From assembly GCA_013399015.1 (NCBI GenBank), contig VWZX01002701.1, forward strand, positions 186,001 through 250,000: a DNA stretch of 64,000 nt, given 5' to 3'. Shown here in pieces: positions 24,301 through 39,300 of the stretch. The notes beneath the pieces were generated by a model that saw only the letters and a program-made list of their open reading frames with translations, was not told the origin of the DNA and searched no databases. A program made the position numbers and the translations under genes. Position 1 is the stretch's first letter, and every line of letters begins with the position of its first letter. This DNA is from Galbula dea. Its lineage: Eukaryota > Chordata > Aves > Piciformes > Galbulidae.

Positions 24301-27300
24301 TAGTTGATCCAGGTAAGTGAAAATTCCTACAAGTATGAATTATCTATATATTGTACTTTCTGCTTTATGCAGATGAGCTAAGTAATCTTGCAAATGGAGA
24401 TCTGATTGAACGAGAACATTAGGAAGATCTGTCTGATTTTCTTGCTTGGCTTTTGCTGAGTTACAGAATTGGTTGTTCAGAAACTCTCCCATCTGTTTTT
24501 GTAAATAGACTTCTACAACAACCTTTTCTATTAGATCCAACACAGAAATGACCACAGGAGACTTTCCCTAATAGATACCTCTTTATTTTCTTAGCATTGC
24601 TTTCTTTGCAAGGTAATTTGAAGTGACTCTGCTGGCAAGCTGGGGGTTGTTTTAATCTGCTGCTTTGTTAAACCTGTAAGCTCCTTGATCCTTGATAGAA
24701 ATCTTCCATTAAGGAAGCAAGTGCACATGAAAAATACCTGATAGTGTACCTTAGAAGTGTGAATAAACAAGTGTTAATTAAGTGCTAATGAATCAGTTGG
24801 AGATAAAGCACTTAATTTTTTCAGTCTAAGAAGCAGGTGTTTGGTTCAAGCTCAGCTGAACTGAGCAAACTTCTGTAAGTACTTGGAGATTGTCCATGTT
24901 GATACAACCAATCCATCATGATGAGGGTGGTTTAGCTCCTAGAGGAGCTAAACGTTTTAGAATTGGCAAGTTTCACCAAAATCAACATTTTCCTATAGAT
25001 TTGGAACTGGCAACTGATGTCTGAAAACAACTGAAGGGTATGCAGCATGCAGTGTACTTTAAACCCTGCTTTGAAAAGGCACCTTTGCCATGGTTTTGCT
25101 ATTTCTTTTTAGAGTGCTGCTATGGTAGGTTCAGTAAATGGTTTCTTTGACTCTGCAGGTAGGTTTTGGTGTGGTTTCATTATCTGGCTTGAGAGAGTGA
25201 GATTGATTTTTCTCTTTTCACAACATTGGTCTGGCTTATAATTGTACTTGGTGGGCTTGGCTTTATGAAGTTTCAAGTAATAGCAGGGCTGTGAATTTTG
25301 TTCCAACAGACAATGGGATTCTTCTAATGGAGAAAATAACTTTGTGATTATCAGCATTGGCCAAATGGAATTGGCATCTCCAGCTCTGCAGAAAGCCTCT
25401 TTGAACAGCTAAAACATTAATTAATTTTCAGCCATTTGGACTCATTAAATCATGTAAATGTGTGGAGTCAGGGAAGCTCCAGTCCACTGGCTGGTGAACT
25501 TTTTTTTTGTGATTGTGTTGAATCCAAACACATTATTTTAGGCAGTGAAGAAAATGCCCTTCTTGCCAGTGGGTTTTCTGACTCCTATTAATGCTGCAGT
25601 TACTAAAAGCAAAAAATGTGCTGTCAGTCTTATTCTGTATCTGATCTGCTCAGGAGTTTACATTTCTTGAGAATGTTGCCAGGAGAAGTCCAAGCTGGAG
25701 AAGAAAAGATGTGAACTGCTATCGTGAAGCAGAGGTGATGGGACAGCAGCCTGACAGGACAGTGACTTTGTATTCAGTAGGTCATGTTCTGCTGCAGTGA
25801 TGGAATAAAATATTCTACATTCTTACAGGGATTGATTTTTGTAGGGTTTTTTTCCTTGTGGAAAGTGTAAGGGAGGCTAAACATAGGGGTTTAGTAATAG
25901 TGGTCATGGTAATGCAGTTCCTTCCTTCGTGGGTTTGGGTTCATGTTACTTCAAGAATACTGGATTGTGGAGAGAGGTGACATGCTGGAAATGTAATTTT
26001 GGGGAGGAGACACAGTGACTTGTGTACCTTCCCTGTTCTATCTCTTGTGGCTCTCTTGGTTTTCACATCATGGTTCTAATTCTGGGCCCCTTTAGGCAGC
26101 TTAGGACAACATGATAGAGTTTGTGATTAGGTTATTGGCTTTTGTAGCTTTCATCAAACTGCAGCACACTGAGCCTTGTAGGTTTTGAATACTTTCATAG
26201 GAACATGGAATTCCTTGGTTTTGTTCTCTTCTTGGATTAGTTGGTTGGCAGGATGGAATCAGACTGACAGGAAATCTTAATCTTGAAGTAACCCTGTAAT
26301 TATTCTGATGTTGCTCCAAATCTTTCTTTATTTTAACTCATTCCAAAAAGACAGAAGTGTTTGTTGTTACCCATCTTGGATTGGCCAAACTGAGGAGAAG
26401 AATCTTGCACTCACCATTATTTGTTTCTTGCTATCTTTGTGAATTACAGCATGGGCAGTAAAAGAGTTATGAAGCTATGTGCTGGCTTACTGCAGGGATT
26501 GGAAATAGGAAAACCTTTGCCTCTGGGAGCAGTTTTAATTTAAAAAGTTGCAAATTTGGTATTTGAGATAATTTAATATGTGTCTGGTTAAAATGAATAC
26601 TGCTAGGGTAGACATATTCCATAGTAGAAGCTAGTGTTGCACTCTATACTGCAGAAGAGGGGACCAGAGGGGGAAGGTTTAGCCAAAGTTTATGGGTGGA
26701 GAAGTGATTTCATTAATTAACTAGCTCTGCTATGTGAAATAATAGCAGGATTATATACTCATGCAGAGCAACAAATGGTTTCCCATAATGCTTTGTGCAG
26801 CTGCTGAAATGCTGTTGGGTTTATTGACAACTGTTGTGCTTTGCTTGCAGCATTTCAATAACTATATCTGTTCTTTTTTTTTCTTACTTGTTGCCACTCA
26901 TAAAAATTCCATTACTGTTTAACTTGGAAACTGCTCTTTAATTGGCAGTTGTATAAAGCAGAGTGAAGTGCTTGCAGGCTTCAGAGGAAAACTATGTCTA
27001 GATCTGTCACTGTGTGTGTTTGCTGTCTATCAGTACATGAAGGTGTGCAAGGACAGTGAGAAGGGTAAGAAGGTGAAGACTCTGATCTCTGAAGAGAGAC
27101 TGAAGGAGTAAGGCTTTTTGGCCTAGAAAAAGACATCTGAACTGACAAATTCTCTGCTGTATAAGAGCTGAAATGACTGGTACCAGTTTTTTTACATCAG
27201 CTGGAGAAAAGAAAGGGCTGAATTTCTTCTGATTTGCAGTAGATGTAAATTAGGTTTTACTGCAGTGTTTTGGCAGAAGAGAGAGGTCATGGAGTTTCCT

Positions 27301-30300
27301 GCTTCTGTCAGGGAGGATGTGTCCCTTTCTCCTCTTACCTCAGATGGAGAAAATGGACTGAGTGATCCCTGGAGGTGCCTTTAACTTTTACACTCCTTTA
27401 GAATATTTTGAGAAATGGTTTGTTCCTAATGAATTGCATTCATGGTTTTCAAGAACAAGGAGAAAACCCACAAATTTCTGAAAATCCTTACTGCTGAATC
27501 GGAGCCAAGATGTTAGCTCAAGATACCAATGCTACAGGTCTGCCAAACAAACCACAAATCATTTTACTAGGAGAGGTTTTTCATATTCTTTACTGTCATT
27601 CCCTTACTCTAAACAACAGGTTTGGAGGTGTTTGGGTTTTGTTGTTTTGAACTAACCACTTCACGTTAATGAATCACAGTTTTGACTGAAACTGATTTCT
27701 GGGTTGTCTGCACAATTTTGATTGCTGTCTCTCATCAAGACTTCATTATCCTTCTTTAATAGACTTTGCTTCTGGTTGTAAATATAATGTACTAGACCAA
27801 ATCTAGTTTTGAGAATGACACATTGATGTGCAAGGTGTCACATGTTGGGGGGGAGATGTTGCAGACCCTTGCAAATACTTCAGTTGTCTGGAAAACAGCT
27901 CCCAACCATCTCAGCAGTGCTGGACATGGCATCAGCAGCTTGGGTGCAAGAGATCCTTTACTCCTCAGGAGATGCTAGAATGAGGACTGCAGAAAGGATC
28001 TGTCACTGTGAAGAGGTGTTGGCTTGAAATTAAAGGAAGGCTTTTGTGTAGCCACTCAGGGTTTTGCATGCTGTCAGAAAGGGGGAAGGTACAAAAGGCT
28101 TGAAATAATCTGGGGAAATGTTTCTGTGGCAGGTGTGAAAATTCAGGTGTAAGTAGTCTTGGACAAGTCTAAGAGTGTTTGGAATTCATAGGTAGGTTTT
28201 CTTAATTGTCTTCTAGATATGGTTAAAAAGGCTTTTTTGTGCCTGGGAACATATCTTGATTCCTTTTCTATTAGCATGTAAGCTTCAAATCACTTTTTCA
28301 GGCTTATATTGCACCATTATATTGCACAATGGCACTAGCCTAAAATCATGCAAGTGGTCAAAGGTAGTATTGATTCTCTGCTGTTGATCATGGTCTTAGT
28401 GTCCATTTTCTTCTTCACAAGGCAGTTTCAAGTTAAAGTCTGAGGAAAACTGTTCTAAGTTCTGAAAGATGAGGTTGCCCATGTTGATAAACACTCCTTT
28501 GCCACCTCCAGGGTCAGCCTGTTTAGAGCTGAGTAGACAAACCCAGCTGCTGGCTTACTATAGTGTTTTTCAAAGGTGCATAAACTTGACTTCAGCTGAC
28601 TTCATGGTTGGTAGCACTGGAATTGAGGTCACATTTAGATCTGGCAAAACATTCATTGTGTTGTTACTGGTTGGATCCTAGCATATCTTTTACTTCTCTT
28701 TTCAGGAAAACAGCTTTTAAAAATTGCCCCAAATCTGATAACCATTAGGGTGTGTAAGTCTGCTCTGGCAAGTTTGATATTCTTTACCTTAAACCTCAAA
28801 TGATAATACTTAATAATTCTGTGAGAGTTGCTCTGCATATTGTGGAAGTGTATCATGGTGTGGGTTTGACATTCCTTGTGCTGAGCTGCACAGCAGCAGT
28901 GTAGAATCCTTGGGTTTGTTTTCTGGAAGAAAGCTGAGGCTATTTCTGTGGTGGCTTCCATCTACAAGGTGGCAATTCACTTATCTGTAACTCCAATCAG
29001 ATTTGATTGTGTCTTGTTTATCTTAGATAAGACTTTTTGATTGTACTGGTTATCCCTATTGATACTGACCTGTTGCCTTAATGAAAAAAAAGGACTGGTT
29101 CCCTGATTTTGGGGTTTCTTTAGGATTGACCAAGCACCAGTAGATGGCAGCCTGAGCTGGAGTTAAGGACCAGGTCTATGAAGTTTTGATAGGGTAGCCA
29201 TGGGCAGCTGATTTTTGTGGGAATATATTGCAAAGCTGTATAGAATCCTTTCCATGAAGACTTCACAAGCAACAACCTGTAGTTTACCAGGGTGGCTCCT
29301 GTGAGTGATTGTGTGCAAAGACTGAGAGAGAACTTAACAGTGCTAAAAAAAACCCCTACCACAAAACACACATGCAAGTTACCAAATAACAGTAGTAGAC
29401 CAAATTTTAGATTCTTTAGGCTCCTGGTTTCTTTGTGCTTTTCAAAGAGGGAAGAGATCTCATGTTCTTTCTTTCTAGGCCCAGACTTTGTTGTTTGTGA
29501 TGAAGGACACATACTGAAAAATGAAGCATCTGCTGTTTCTAAGGCAATGAATTCTATTCGGTCTAGGAGAAGAATAATCCTTACAGGAACACCACTGCAA
29601 AATAATCTTATAGAATGTGAGTAGTTCTCTGGTTTAAGAAGTCTTGATTTCCTTGAATGTACTTTTGCCTTTCAGCAATGTGTGGGTAGGTTTAGTTTGG
29701 TTACAAGAAAAGAATTTGATATGGTGGAGCTGTTTGATAAGTTTCTCTATCTAAAAAACCTCTACCAATCTAGTTTGGCATTTTACATTATTGTCTCAAG
29801 GTGTGAGTCTGTGATGGTTTAAGCCAAATTAAAATGAATGGGAATTAAAATGTTGGGAGTCTGGTTTCTCCTCCATCCTTTCCCTTGGCCCAGTCTTACA
29901 GAGCATCCGATTCCTCAGGCAGCCTGTATGAGGAGCACCAGAAAATTCACAGTGCAGCAGTTGAGTTCCTTGAGCTGGCTGAGCAGAGGATCAGCTGAGT
30001 CTCAGCATGTCAAAAGGGGATGGGAGAGAATGTGCAGAGGGCAAGTGGGTGGACCAGGTTTTGCAGCAGCATCAGTTCAAATTGTTTTAAACCAATCTCA
30101 GTGAACTTACTAACCAGTGTCTTGGGAATTTCATTCCAAACTAGCTTGTAACATTTGCTCCCATTGGTTAATATGCTGTAAGGTTTCTTCCTGTTGATTA
30201 GTATGCTTGGAATCTCTTAAAATCTTGGCAAATATGCTTGTGTTATAGGATTTCTTTACAACTGTTTTTTATGCTGCTTAACAGCAGCTTTCAAACTGTG

Positions 30301-33300
30301 AGTAACAAACTCAGTGAGGTACTTTTAAATCTGACATTAACTCTGTGACCAGAGTACATATCGATGTAAGGTGTCCTTGCTGCAAAAGGTTTGGGTTTCT
30401 TTGCACATTCCTTTTCTGTTAGACTCAATCCCAGTACTCTGCTTTCCATTGTGAACAACTAAAGTTGATCTTTTTGTCCTAGATCACTGCATGGTTAACT
30501 TTATCAAGGAGAATCTGCTTGGCTCAATCAAGGAATTCCGCAATCGGTTCATCAATCCCATTCAGAATGGGCAGTGTGCAGACTCCACTCTGGTGGATGT
30601 CAGGGTCATGAAGAAGCGTGCACACATTCTCTATGAGATGTTAGCTGGCTGTGTTCAGGTAAGAACAGTTTTGCTGTAATTAATGACTTGCATCCAATCT
30701 AAACCTCCCCTGGTTGTGTGACCTGGTCTAGGGAATTGTGTGACCTCATCTAGGGAATGCTGCTGTGGCAGGGGGGTTGGACTAGATGATCTTTCAAGGT
30801 CCCTTCCAACTCCTAATATTCTGTGATTCTGTGATTCTGGTCCAACCTGAGGCCATTTCCCCTTGTGCTGTCACTGGTAAGCCAGGAGAAGAGACAGACA
30901 CCCCACCCTCCCCCTCCAGCCTCCTCAGGTAGCTGTAGAGAGCGAAAAAGTCTCCCCTGAGCCTCCTCTTCCTCAGAGAAAAACAGTTAACCTGAGTGTG
31001 AGTTCATTGACCTACAATACAAACATTGATAGGAGCTGCTTGGCTGACCCATGTCTGCACTTCAAAAGGTTTTCATATTTTTTAAATCCCACAAAAGTAG
31101 TTGCCAGGGCAGCTACTGAAGATCCAGTCAGCTCTACAAGGATTTGGAAGTGGGAGATGGGGTTAACAGGTCACACATTTTTGACTAGACAGCCTCATTT
31201 TCTAGGTGAGATGGACTTCTTTCTGCAGATTGTGCCTGGAATGGCATTCACTTTACTGGGCTATTTTTTCCCCTTTGTGGTTGGAAAACATCTGAATCAT
31301 TGTAATTTATGGATGATGCTTTCTTTTAAGATGCCAGAAGTTCTTAAGCTCTCAGGAGTGCTTTTAATGTTTGTGACTGGAGTCCTGTTTGTGCCATTAC
31401 AGAGGAAAGACTACACAGCATTAACAAAGTTCCTCCCACCCAAGTACGAGTATGTTCTAGAAGTTCGGATGACACCTATCCAGTGCAAGCTCTACCAGTA
31501 CTACTTGGACCATTTGACAGGTATGTGCCTACAGCTCTCTCAGGTGACAAGATTGATGGTCATTTAATAAGGGGGTTTTGCCCTAGTTGGTAGCTTGAGC
31601 TGGTTTATATCTATTATTGGCTCTACAGATGTGTTTTTCTACTTCCTGCAAGATTTGCCCTAGCTCTGAAACTTGAGTTCTGTGAAAATTGCACATGCAA
31701 ATATTGGTTTTGAGGAATAATAATATTTGTATCTCTTAACAGTAGTCCACCTTCAGGTTTGGGTTCATCTCTCTGTTCTTCCTTTTCTAAACATACCCCA
31801 GTATTGAGTTAATGCCTTAGTCTTCTGAGAAACAACATAGTGACTGTAAGACCGGAGGGAGAGAATGCAAAATTGAGCTCTACTGCTGCAAGCTGCCAAG
31901 CCTTGCAGTTTCCTTTTGTCCTTTTGCTAGCTGGAGCTGTTGTTTGTCAAATATTGACTCTTTTGTGGATCTCTCTCTTCTTTTCTTCCCCAAACCCACA
32001 AGTCTGGTTTTCACACTGACCATACTTCTCGTCAGCTTCCAGTGGGGTCTTGACTACTCTGTCTTGGGGACTTCCATCTTCCCAGGAACAAGTACATCTG
32101 TTCAGCTGAGAAGGTGTATGAGGAGGAAAACCACAACCCCAAAATGTATTACTTTGGGCTGCTGTGCTGTTCACTTGTATTAGAGATAAGCCACTGCAGC
32201 TTGTAGTTTCAGTATAGCAAAGTATTGGAATAGCAGCACTTCTAAATGATTGATAGACACATGTGTATCACATGGACTAGTAGAATGTAATCCCAAGGAA
32301 CATTAAGGGAGGTTTTCTGTACTGCAGAAAACATGCATGTACATGCAGCCAGCTTCCTCAGCAGGAGTTTTTGGGTTCTGGGAGCAATTCTGTGTTTTAT
32401 CAATATTGTTTAAAATAATTGACTTAATGCAGGGGCTGAATTCCATAGTCAAGAATGTTCAAGGCACAGCTGATAAGATTTTGGCTAAAACTTGAAGCTT
32501 GTATTCACTTTTTGCAGTGGTTATAGATCTGTTATGCCTGTCTGTTACTGTTGAATTTTTCTTACTAAACTATATTTTTCTGTGTTGGTTACTCTCCCAG
32601 GTTTAATTGCAAGAAAGGTTATTTGTCTTTCAAACTAAACTATGATTTATAGCATTATGAAATCCCTTGTGTTGTCTTAATGATTTTAGATTCTGGATAG
32701 GGCAGTTTGTGATGTCCTAGGTGAACTGCCAGATAGATTTTGTTTCCACACTGCTATTGTCTTCTGCCTCTCTTTGGTTAAGTTACAGAAAGAAAGTGTT
32801 TCAAAGGACCAGTTAAAGTAGCTTCCCTTCTACTGATACCTCCAGTGATAATCAAATACCTAAATGCCAACTGCCCCCATTGCCCTTTTACTCTAAAGGA
32901 GTAAAATATAACACAGAATAAACCAAACACCCCCCCCTTACATTAATAGTACTTCAGACAGGACATAAACCAACCTTTATGTGTAGCACTGATTCCTAAT
33001 TAGTTCTCTGTTGCTAATTGTTCTGTATTGGCTTTTCTTTACATAAATGCTGTGAAAAGAAGGTTATTTGTGTTCTCTTTATTTTTGCATCATGCTAAGT
33101 GCCTTCCAAAAGCTAGAAGCATAAAGATGATAATTTACTGAACTGACTGTAAAGCTCTTTACAGACATGCATCTAAATGATGCAGGTGAACACTTTGGTA
33201 GCTCTTCAGAAGAACTTTTTAATCACAACAGTTAGGTAGCTTGGTAGGTTATTTTTGGCCCCTTCCCAATCTAAAGTGGGACTGGGTTTGTGATTTCAGA

Positions 33301-36300
33301 CAATCCCAGTGTGGGTTTGCTGGTCTGCTGTGCTTTCAGGTGGCAATGTAAATCTTTTACAGGTCATTGGTTAGCATAAGAGCTAGTGCTGTATGTTTAC
33401 AACTGGTTTTTCTCTTGCTCTGAATGCAAGCCTTTACCTACAGTGGCTTGATAGTTAAAGCAGGCAGCAGGTAAGGGGAAGCAGCCCCTGGTCTAGTGCC
33501 TGTTAGAGCAAAGGTTTGCTCTGACAAAAAGCTTTATTTCCATAGCAAATTGGCTACCTTGTTGGGACCATTAATTTATCAACAGGTGGTTTGTGTAACT
33601 AGCTATAATTTATGTATGTGTAACTAACTCACTCTTACAGGTAGATTAGTTAATCTGCCTAGACTTTAAGGGATCAACAGGATTATTTTGGTTTAGCTGA
33701 GTTTGCATTTGTCAAAAGGAGTTATGCTGTTTCCTTACACTCCCTCAACTAGCAGAAAGAAGACTACTTTGTCTTCATCTTGGGTTCAAGTCCTGGCAGT
33801 TCACTCAGCTCTGCCAGTGCCAGAGACAATATGAGAAGGAAGAGGGGAAACAAGAGAAAGGAAAGACAAACAGCCTGTTTAGGAGGGGAAAAAGCTACCT
33901 AAGCTAACCATGGCTCCAGTCTTCAGAGCAAGTCTCTGTACTGGTTGCTGATGCTCACCTTAGTTCTTAGGATTAGTTTTGCATTCCAAAAGAAGATAAC
34001 ATGCTTTCTGATTTGCAGTAAATAAAAAGGGAGTCTTGCTACTAAAGATAAATACAAAGGGGAGTTGCTGCTTCTCATCTGCACATTTTTAAGGTTGCTT
34101 TTTTCTCTGCACTGTAATGTGTAAAGTGAAATACACATTTTAGCTGCAATTTGACCAGGTTTTTGGTTCATGTAAGGACAATGCTAGGTGTTTTCTTTCA
34201 CTTGTAACATAGACAGTTAAAAGGTCTGTAGGACTTGTTAAATTGAACCATGTGAACAGCAAATTTCTTTGTGGTTTTAGCTCAGGCTTAGGGAAGTCAA
34301 ATCTAAGAATTTCTGTCATTCTTAGAATTGCATTTCCCAAAGGCAAAGGGGAGCACAAATAGAAGATACTGGAAGCTGTTGCATGATTATAAACAGCAAG
34401 AACTTGCTTTGTTAAAACACACTCTGTAGCTGTTCAGTGGGATTGTCATTGAGCAAATGCACCAGATAAGCTTTGTGCCTGTTTTGTGGTGCAAGAAATA
34501 CCATTTTCTTTCAGGTGTACATGCCTTAAATGTAATAAATATGTGAAAGCCTATTTCAAGATCAACCTCAAGTTAATGTGCTGCTGAGTGAGAAATTGAG
34601 ACTACAAAACAAGAATTTTTAACTCTGAAGATTGTAGTAACTGTGCTTGGACAAGGCAAAAAAAGCCTGGGCTTTTTTTTAGAGTCTTTATTGTACAAGA
34701 ATACTGCAGAATTACAAGGCATTAAGTAAAGGTAGCTCCAAAAAGTAAGCTAAAAATCAGTGAAAGCTAAATGCAAATCTCATTTTGTGTGTTCTACCTT
34801 GGGCTGCTTTCACAAAAAGGCAAATAGAGATGACTGTCTGTTTAAGAGGATTTGGATTCATTCCTATACTGGGGAGAAATGTGCTTTCATGTAAAAATGT
34901 AATCATGTTTCTCATTATCAAGAAAAAGGGGAAAATCTAATTTTGACAACTTTAACTAGGGGGGAAAAAAAAACAAGCCTGCCTGTGAGTCAGTAATTTG
35001 ACCTCTTTTACAAGAGACATTACAGTAAGATGTGCATCTGGAAAGAACACTCAGTACTGCACTGAGGGATTGTTCAAAGGGGGAGCAGTGTGTGGCAGAG
35101 GTTTCCTTCTAAAACCTGAACTTTATTGTCAGGTGTAGGTGGTGGCAATGAAGGTGGAAGAGGCAAAGCTGGTGCTAAACTGTTCCAGGATTTCCAGATG
35201 TTGAGCAGAATCTGGACTCACCCTTGGTGTTTGCAGCTGGACTATATTAGCAAAGAAAATAAGGTAAATTAGATATATCAAAATACTCTTGATTGAGAAC
35301 TTTCCAGATAAGCTTTGCCAAATGCTAGGTAAAGTTTCATCAAATTAATGGAAATCTTTATTGCTGGGGAGTAATTTTGCTGCTGGTTTTGTCATATTTT
35401 TTTTTTTTGTTTCTGGGTATGTTGTCATTCCTGAAACATTTTGCAAGGCCAACTCTTTGTAGAACTTCCCATTGTTTAAATGAAGAGTAAGCAGATGGCT
35501 GAAGGTTTAATCAGAGCTTCTGGATGGACATACTCAATAACATCTCTGTTTTTTTTCTCTTTTGAGGGCTATTTTGATGAAGACAGCATGGATGACTTCA
35601 TAGCTTCAGACTCTGATGAAACTTCCATGAGCCTAAGTTCTGACGACTGCACCAAGTAATTGAGCTTTTCTTTGTTGTTGATGGTTGGATTTAGTTCCCT
35701 TATAGAACTCCTGTGAAAGGGCATGAAATACAAATACTGCAGATTTTAAACTATGTTCTCTAGCAGCAGAATGCTGTAGGAAATAATGGGGGCTGCAATA
35801 TTCCCTTTCTAGGAAAAAAAAATCCAAGGGGAAAAAGGTGAAGAAAGAGTCCAGCTCCAGTGGAAGTGGCAGTGATAATGATGTTGAAGTCATCAAAGTC
35901 TGGAATTCAAGATCTCGTGGAGGTGGAGAGGGAAATGCAGAAGAACTTGGAAACAACCCTCAGTCTGTTACAAAACCAGATGAAGGTGGGTATAATGTAC
36001 AAGGAAATCAACCAGAAGTCAGCTTCATTCTGCAAAAGGGGAGTCGGGAATTCTGCTTTGCTGCGAGATGGCAAATTCCTTCATTCCATCAGCTGCTCCC
36101 ACTACTAATAATCTACTCATCCTGGAAAACAAGGAACATCAACTTACAACTCCAGGGTCTTGTGGCAGGGAAGCTGCATAGTTCATCTTTTAAAATCCCT
36201 AAGTACAAAACAATACAAAGCTAACAGAGGAGCTGTGCTGCTTTTCATCTCTCTTTAAACATACTGCTGAAAGCCTAACAATTGTGTCATTCAGCTGTTT

Positions 36301-39300
36301 CAGAGCATCTCCATTTCCAGATGTTTCAGACCAGGCCTTTACCTTTTAATTATTATTTTTTTACTTTGTTTTTTGTTTTTTCTAGGCAAAGCTGCATCCT
36401 CTTCCAATCCTGGTAGCCCAGCCCCAGATTGGTACAAAGATTTTGTCACTGATGCAGATGCTGAAGTGTTGGAACACTCGGGGAAGATGGTGCTGCTCTT
36501 CGAAATCCTTCGAATGGCAGAGGAGCTGGGAGACAAAGTGTAAGTCAGCTCTAGAAAGGTTTGGAATGACCTTACAAATCTGGTAGTCTGATAGCATTCT
36601 GCATGCACTTTTCAGAAGGCTCTAGCTCACTTTTCTGAAGCAAATGTCCATGCTAGGTTCATTTTTATCAGTGGGTTTTCCCATACATGCATGTCCTCCA
36701 CCAAAATCCTCCTCTGTCTAGTAAGACTGTTTTTAAGGTGGTATCAAGACTGAAGAGGGAAGAAAAATAAAGCAATGCCAATCATTAAAGTAACCTCAGA
36801 AGTGAATTTTGTGTTTCCTTGTTTCTGTTTTCAGCCTAGTGTTTAGCCAGTCCCTAATATCTCTGGATTTGATAGAAGATTTTCTGGAGCTGGCCAACAG
36901 GGAGAAAACTGACAAAGATAAGCCTCCTATTTATAAAGGTGAGAGCCACCTTGAACAACTAAGAACTCCTTTACAAGTCTCTCTTCAGTCCAAAGGGAAT
37001 GAATTTGAAGTAGTTGTGTTTGTTGGAAGGTGTTGTATTAGAAGTATTGTATGCTCTGGACTTCTCCTGAAGTTGGCAGGATTATGGATCTTCTCTGCAG
37101 GTGGTCTCTACTATCCCATTATCCCTTGCTTCTGCTTGCATTCTGTCTCTTCCATGCTTAATGGAGCCTAAGCAGATTAAATGGTCATCACTTGAAAGGA
37201 GAGAAGGCACTTTATTAAATGCTGTACAAAAGTGATATACACCCTGATGTGTGGCAAATTGTGATCCTTCCCCCTGGGAGAGAGATAGTGAAAGAAAATC
37301 AGACTACTTTAAAACAGTGAGCAAAATGTGAATTTAGGCTTTCTATGAACTGCAGTAGATGTTTTATGGATTTCATAAGGGAATTGAATTAATTATTATC
37401 CTAGTGATGCTCAAATGACAACAGATTTCTCACCAGCCAGACATGTCCTCTGCATAGGATGTTTCTCTTTACTCAATGAGATCCTTCCAGACCAGATGAT
37501 GATGATGAGTTCATGTGGAGTTTCTGTTCCCAGTACATGTTGATTGAAGAATTCCTTTGAATCTGCCATTCCTTTCAACTGTTTTATTTCTAAGTGTAAA
37601 CATGTGGAACAGTTGCATAAGAGAAATGTGTCTTAGTGATACCAATGCTGTAATTAGATGAAGATCTCCAGTATCTCTTACAGATTTATTGTTTGCTTGC
37701 TTGCTCCCTTAGCTTCTGAACATTTGTCATCTTCAACTGTTATGAACAGACATATTTGTGTACAGACATATCTGTATTTTAGCCTGAGATAATGTTTTAA
37801 GGGCTGGGGTTCCTTTTAGTAAGCAATTAGAATATGTACATAGCAAGATTCACTGTCATTCCAGACAAGTTTAGGCTTTGTAGGAGCTACTGCAGGCTTG
37901 TGGATGGTTGTTCTCTTACTGTTTAGAGAGTTGTGGGGATCCAGTGTTACAAGTCTGGTTACTCAGGCAATCAATCAGCATTTTAATGATTTGATTATGA
38001 CATTTGTAGGTGAAGGAAAATGGTTCAGAAACATTGATTACTATCGCTTAGATGGTTCAACCACAGCTCAGTCAAGAAAGAAATGGGCTGAAGAATTTAA
38101 TGATGAAACTAATGTGAGGTGAGATCTCTTCTGAGAAATATTTACACACACACACACACTTCATTTTCCCTCTTTTCTTTTGTTCCCTATTTCTTTGTTA
38201 CATGTATTAGCTTAGTGACCTCTTAAGGCTAGGCAAATAAATAGCACAGTGTTGTCAACACAATAGGTTCCTGGTTTCCTGAGGTTACTTCCATTTGCAG
38301 TCATTTGTAATGTACAGGGGGGGAAAAAAACCCAAAACCAAACAGTTAAAAAATGGAACAAAGTGAACTAATTCAATGTTAATACTTTTAAGTGGTTTAT
38401 TCTGTCAGGTACCTGTCAAGAGCTCATTTGAAGTTGAACCTGGGTGAGATGGTGTTCAAAAGAAGCAGATGCATCAAGGAGTCCTTCTAGAGTTATCCTG
38501 AAAGTTTGCTAAGCCAGGGAAGAGTTTCAGTAGGATGGGCTATGCCTGTTTAAAATTATAGTTTAATTTGATATAAAGTAATTTTATTAGAGTTTGAAAA
38601 TGCAAACCCCCAGATTTTTTCTTACCCACTTGTGTTTATGAACAGTTGGTATGCAGAAGGCTCTGATCTCTATTGCTGGGAGCCTGTGTTTTGCTGAAAG
38701 TGTTTTCCTTGTCAAATCTGCATCTGTTTTCTGCTTAATAGAGGATTTTAATGAAGTTTCTGAGTTATTTCAGTGTGTGAACAACTCCACAGTAAAACAG
38801 CAACATGAGAACCCCCCTTGTTTTCCAAAACAGTAAAGGTTTGCAACTTTTCTCTGTTCCAGAGGCCGCTTGTTTATTATATCCACTAAAGCAGGTTCCC
38901 TTGGAATCAATCTTGTGGCTGCTAATAGAGTCATCATCTTTGATGCTTCCTGGAACCCATCCTATGACATCCAGAGTATTTTCAGGGTTTACCGCTTTGG
39001 GCAGAGCAAGCCTGTCTTTGTCTACAGGTTTTTGGCTCAGGTAGGTTTCTTCTCTGGGATTTTGGGGGTATTCTGCTCCTGCAATCAAACTGATCAACTT
39101 GTAGCTGTTTGGACTTGTGGTGCAGTCTGCAGGGGTCCCCACTCCTCAGTCATCTCCCAGCTCGCTCATTTTCCACTGAAAAAACCCCACACCCTTGAAG
39201 GAAAGATTGGTAACATAAGTAAGAAGCAGAACTCTTTCCTGTTAAGCTCACCTCATCTGACCCTTTGTGCAACACATATTCTGGAACCCTAGCAGTGATT

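Larger units (their letters stand above)
30659..31402 (+). other. ATRX: ATRX intron 21
   Basis: A 744-base intron holding two CR1 pieces back to back (30712-30985). The ATRX frame is open from 30998 into exon 22, but that stretch does not resemble ATRX. Confidence 0.8.

Noticed and set aside
30998..31567. 189-codon frame running into ATRX exon 22
   Set aside because: Only the part from 31403 is conserved ATRX. The upstream part is an open stretch of intron 21 before a good acceptor.
35986..36224. Continuation of exon 25 frame into intron 25 as a novel C-terminus
   Set aside because: A good donor is present (gaag|gtgggt), the extension is not conserved, and no AATAAA follows within the intron.
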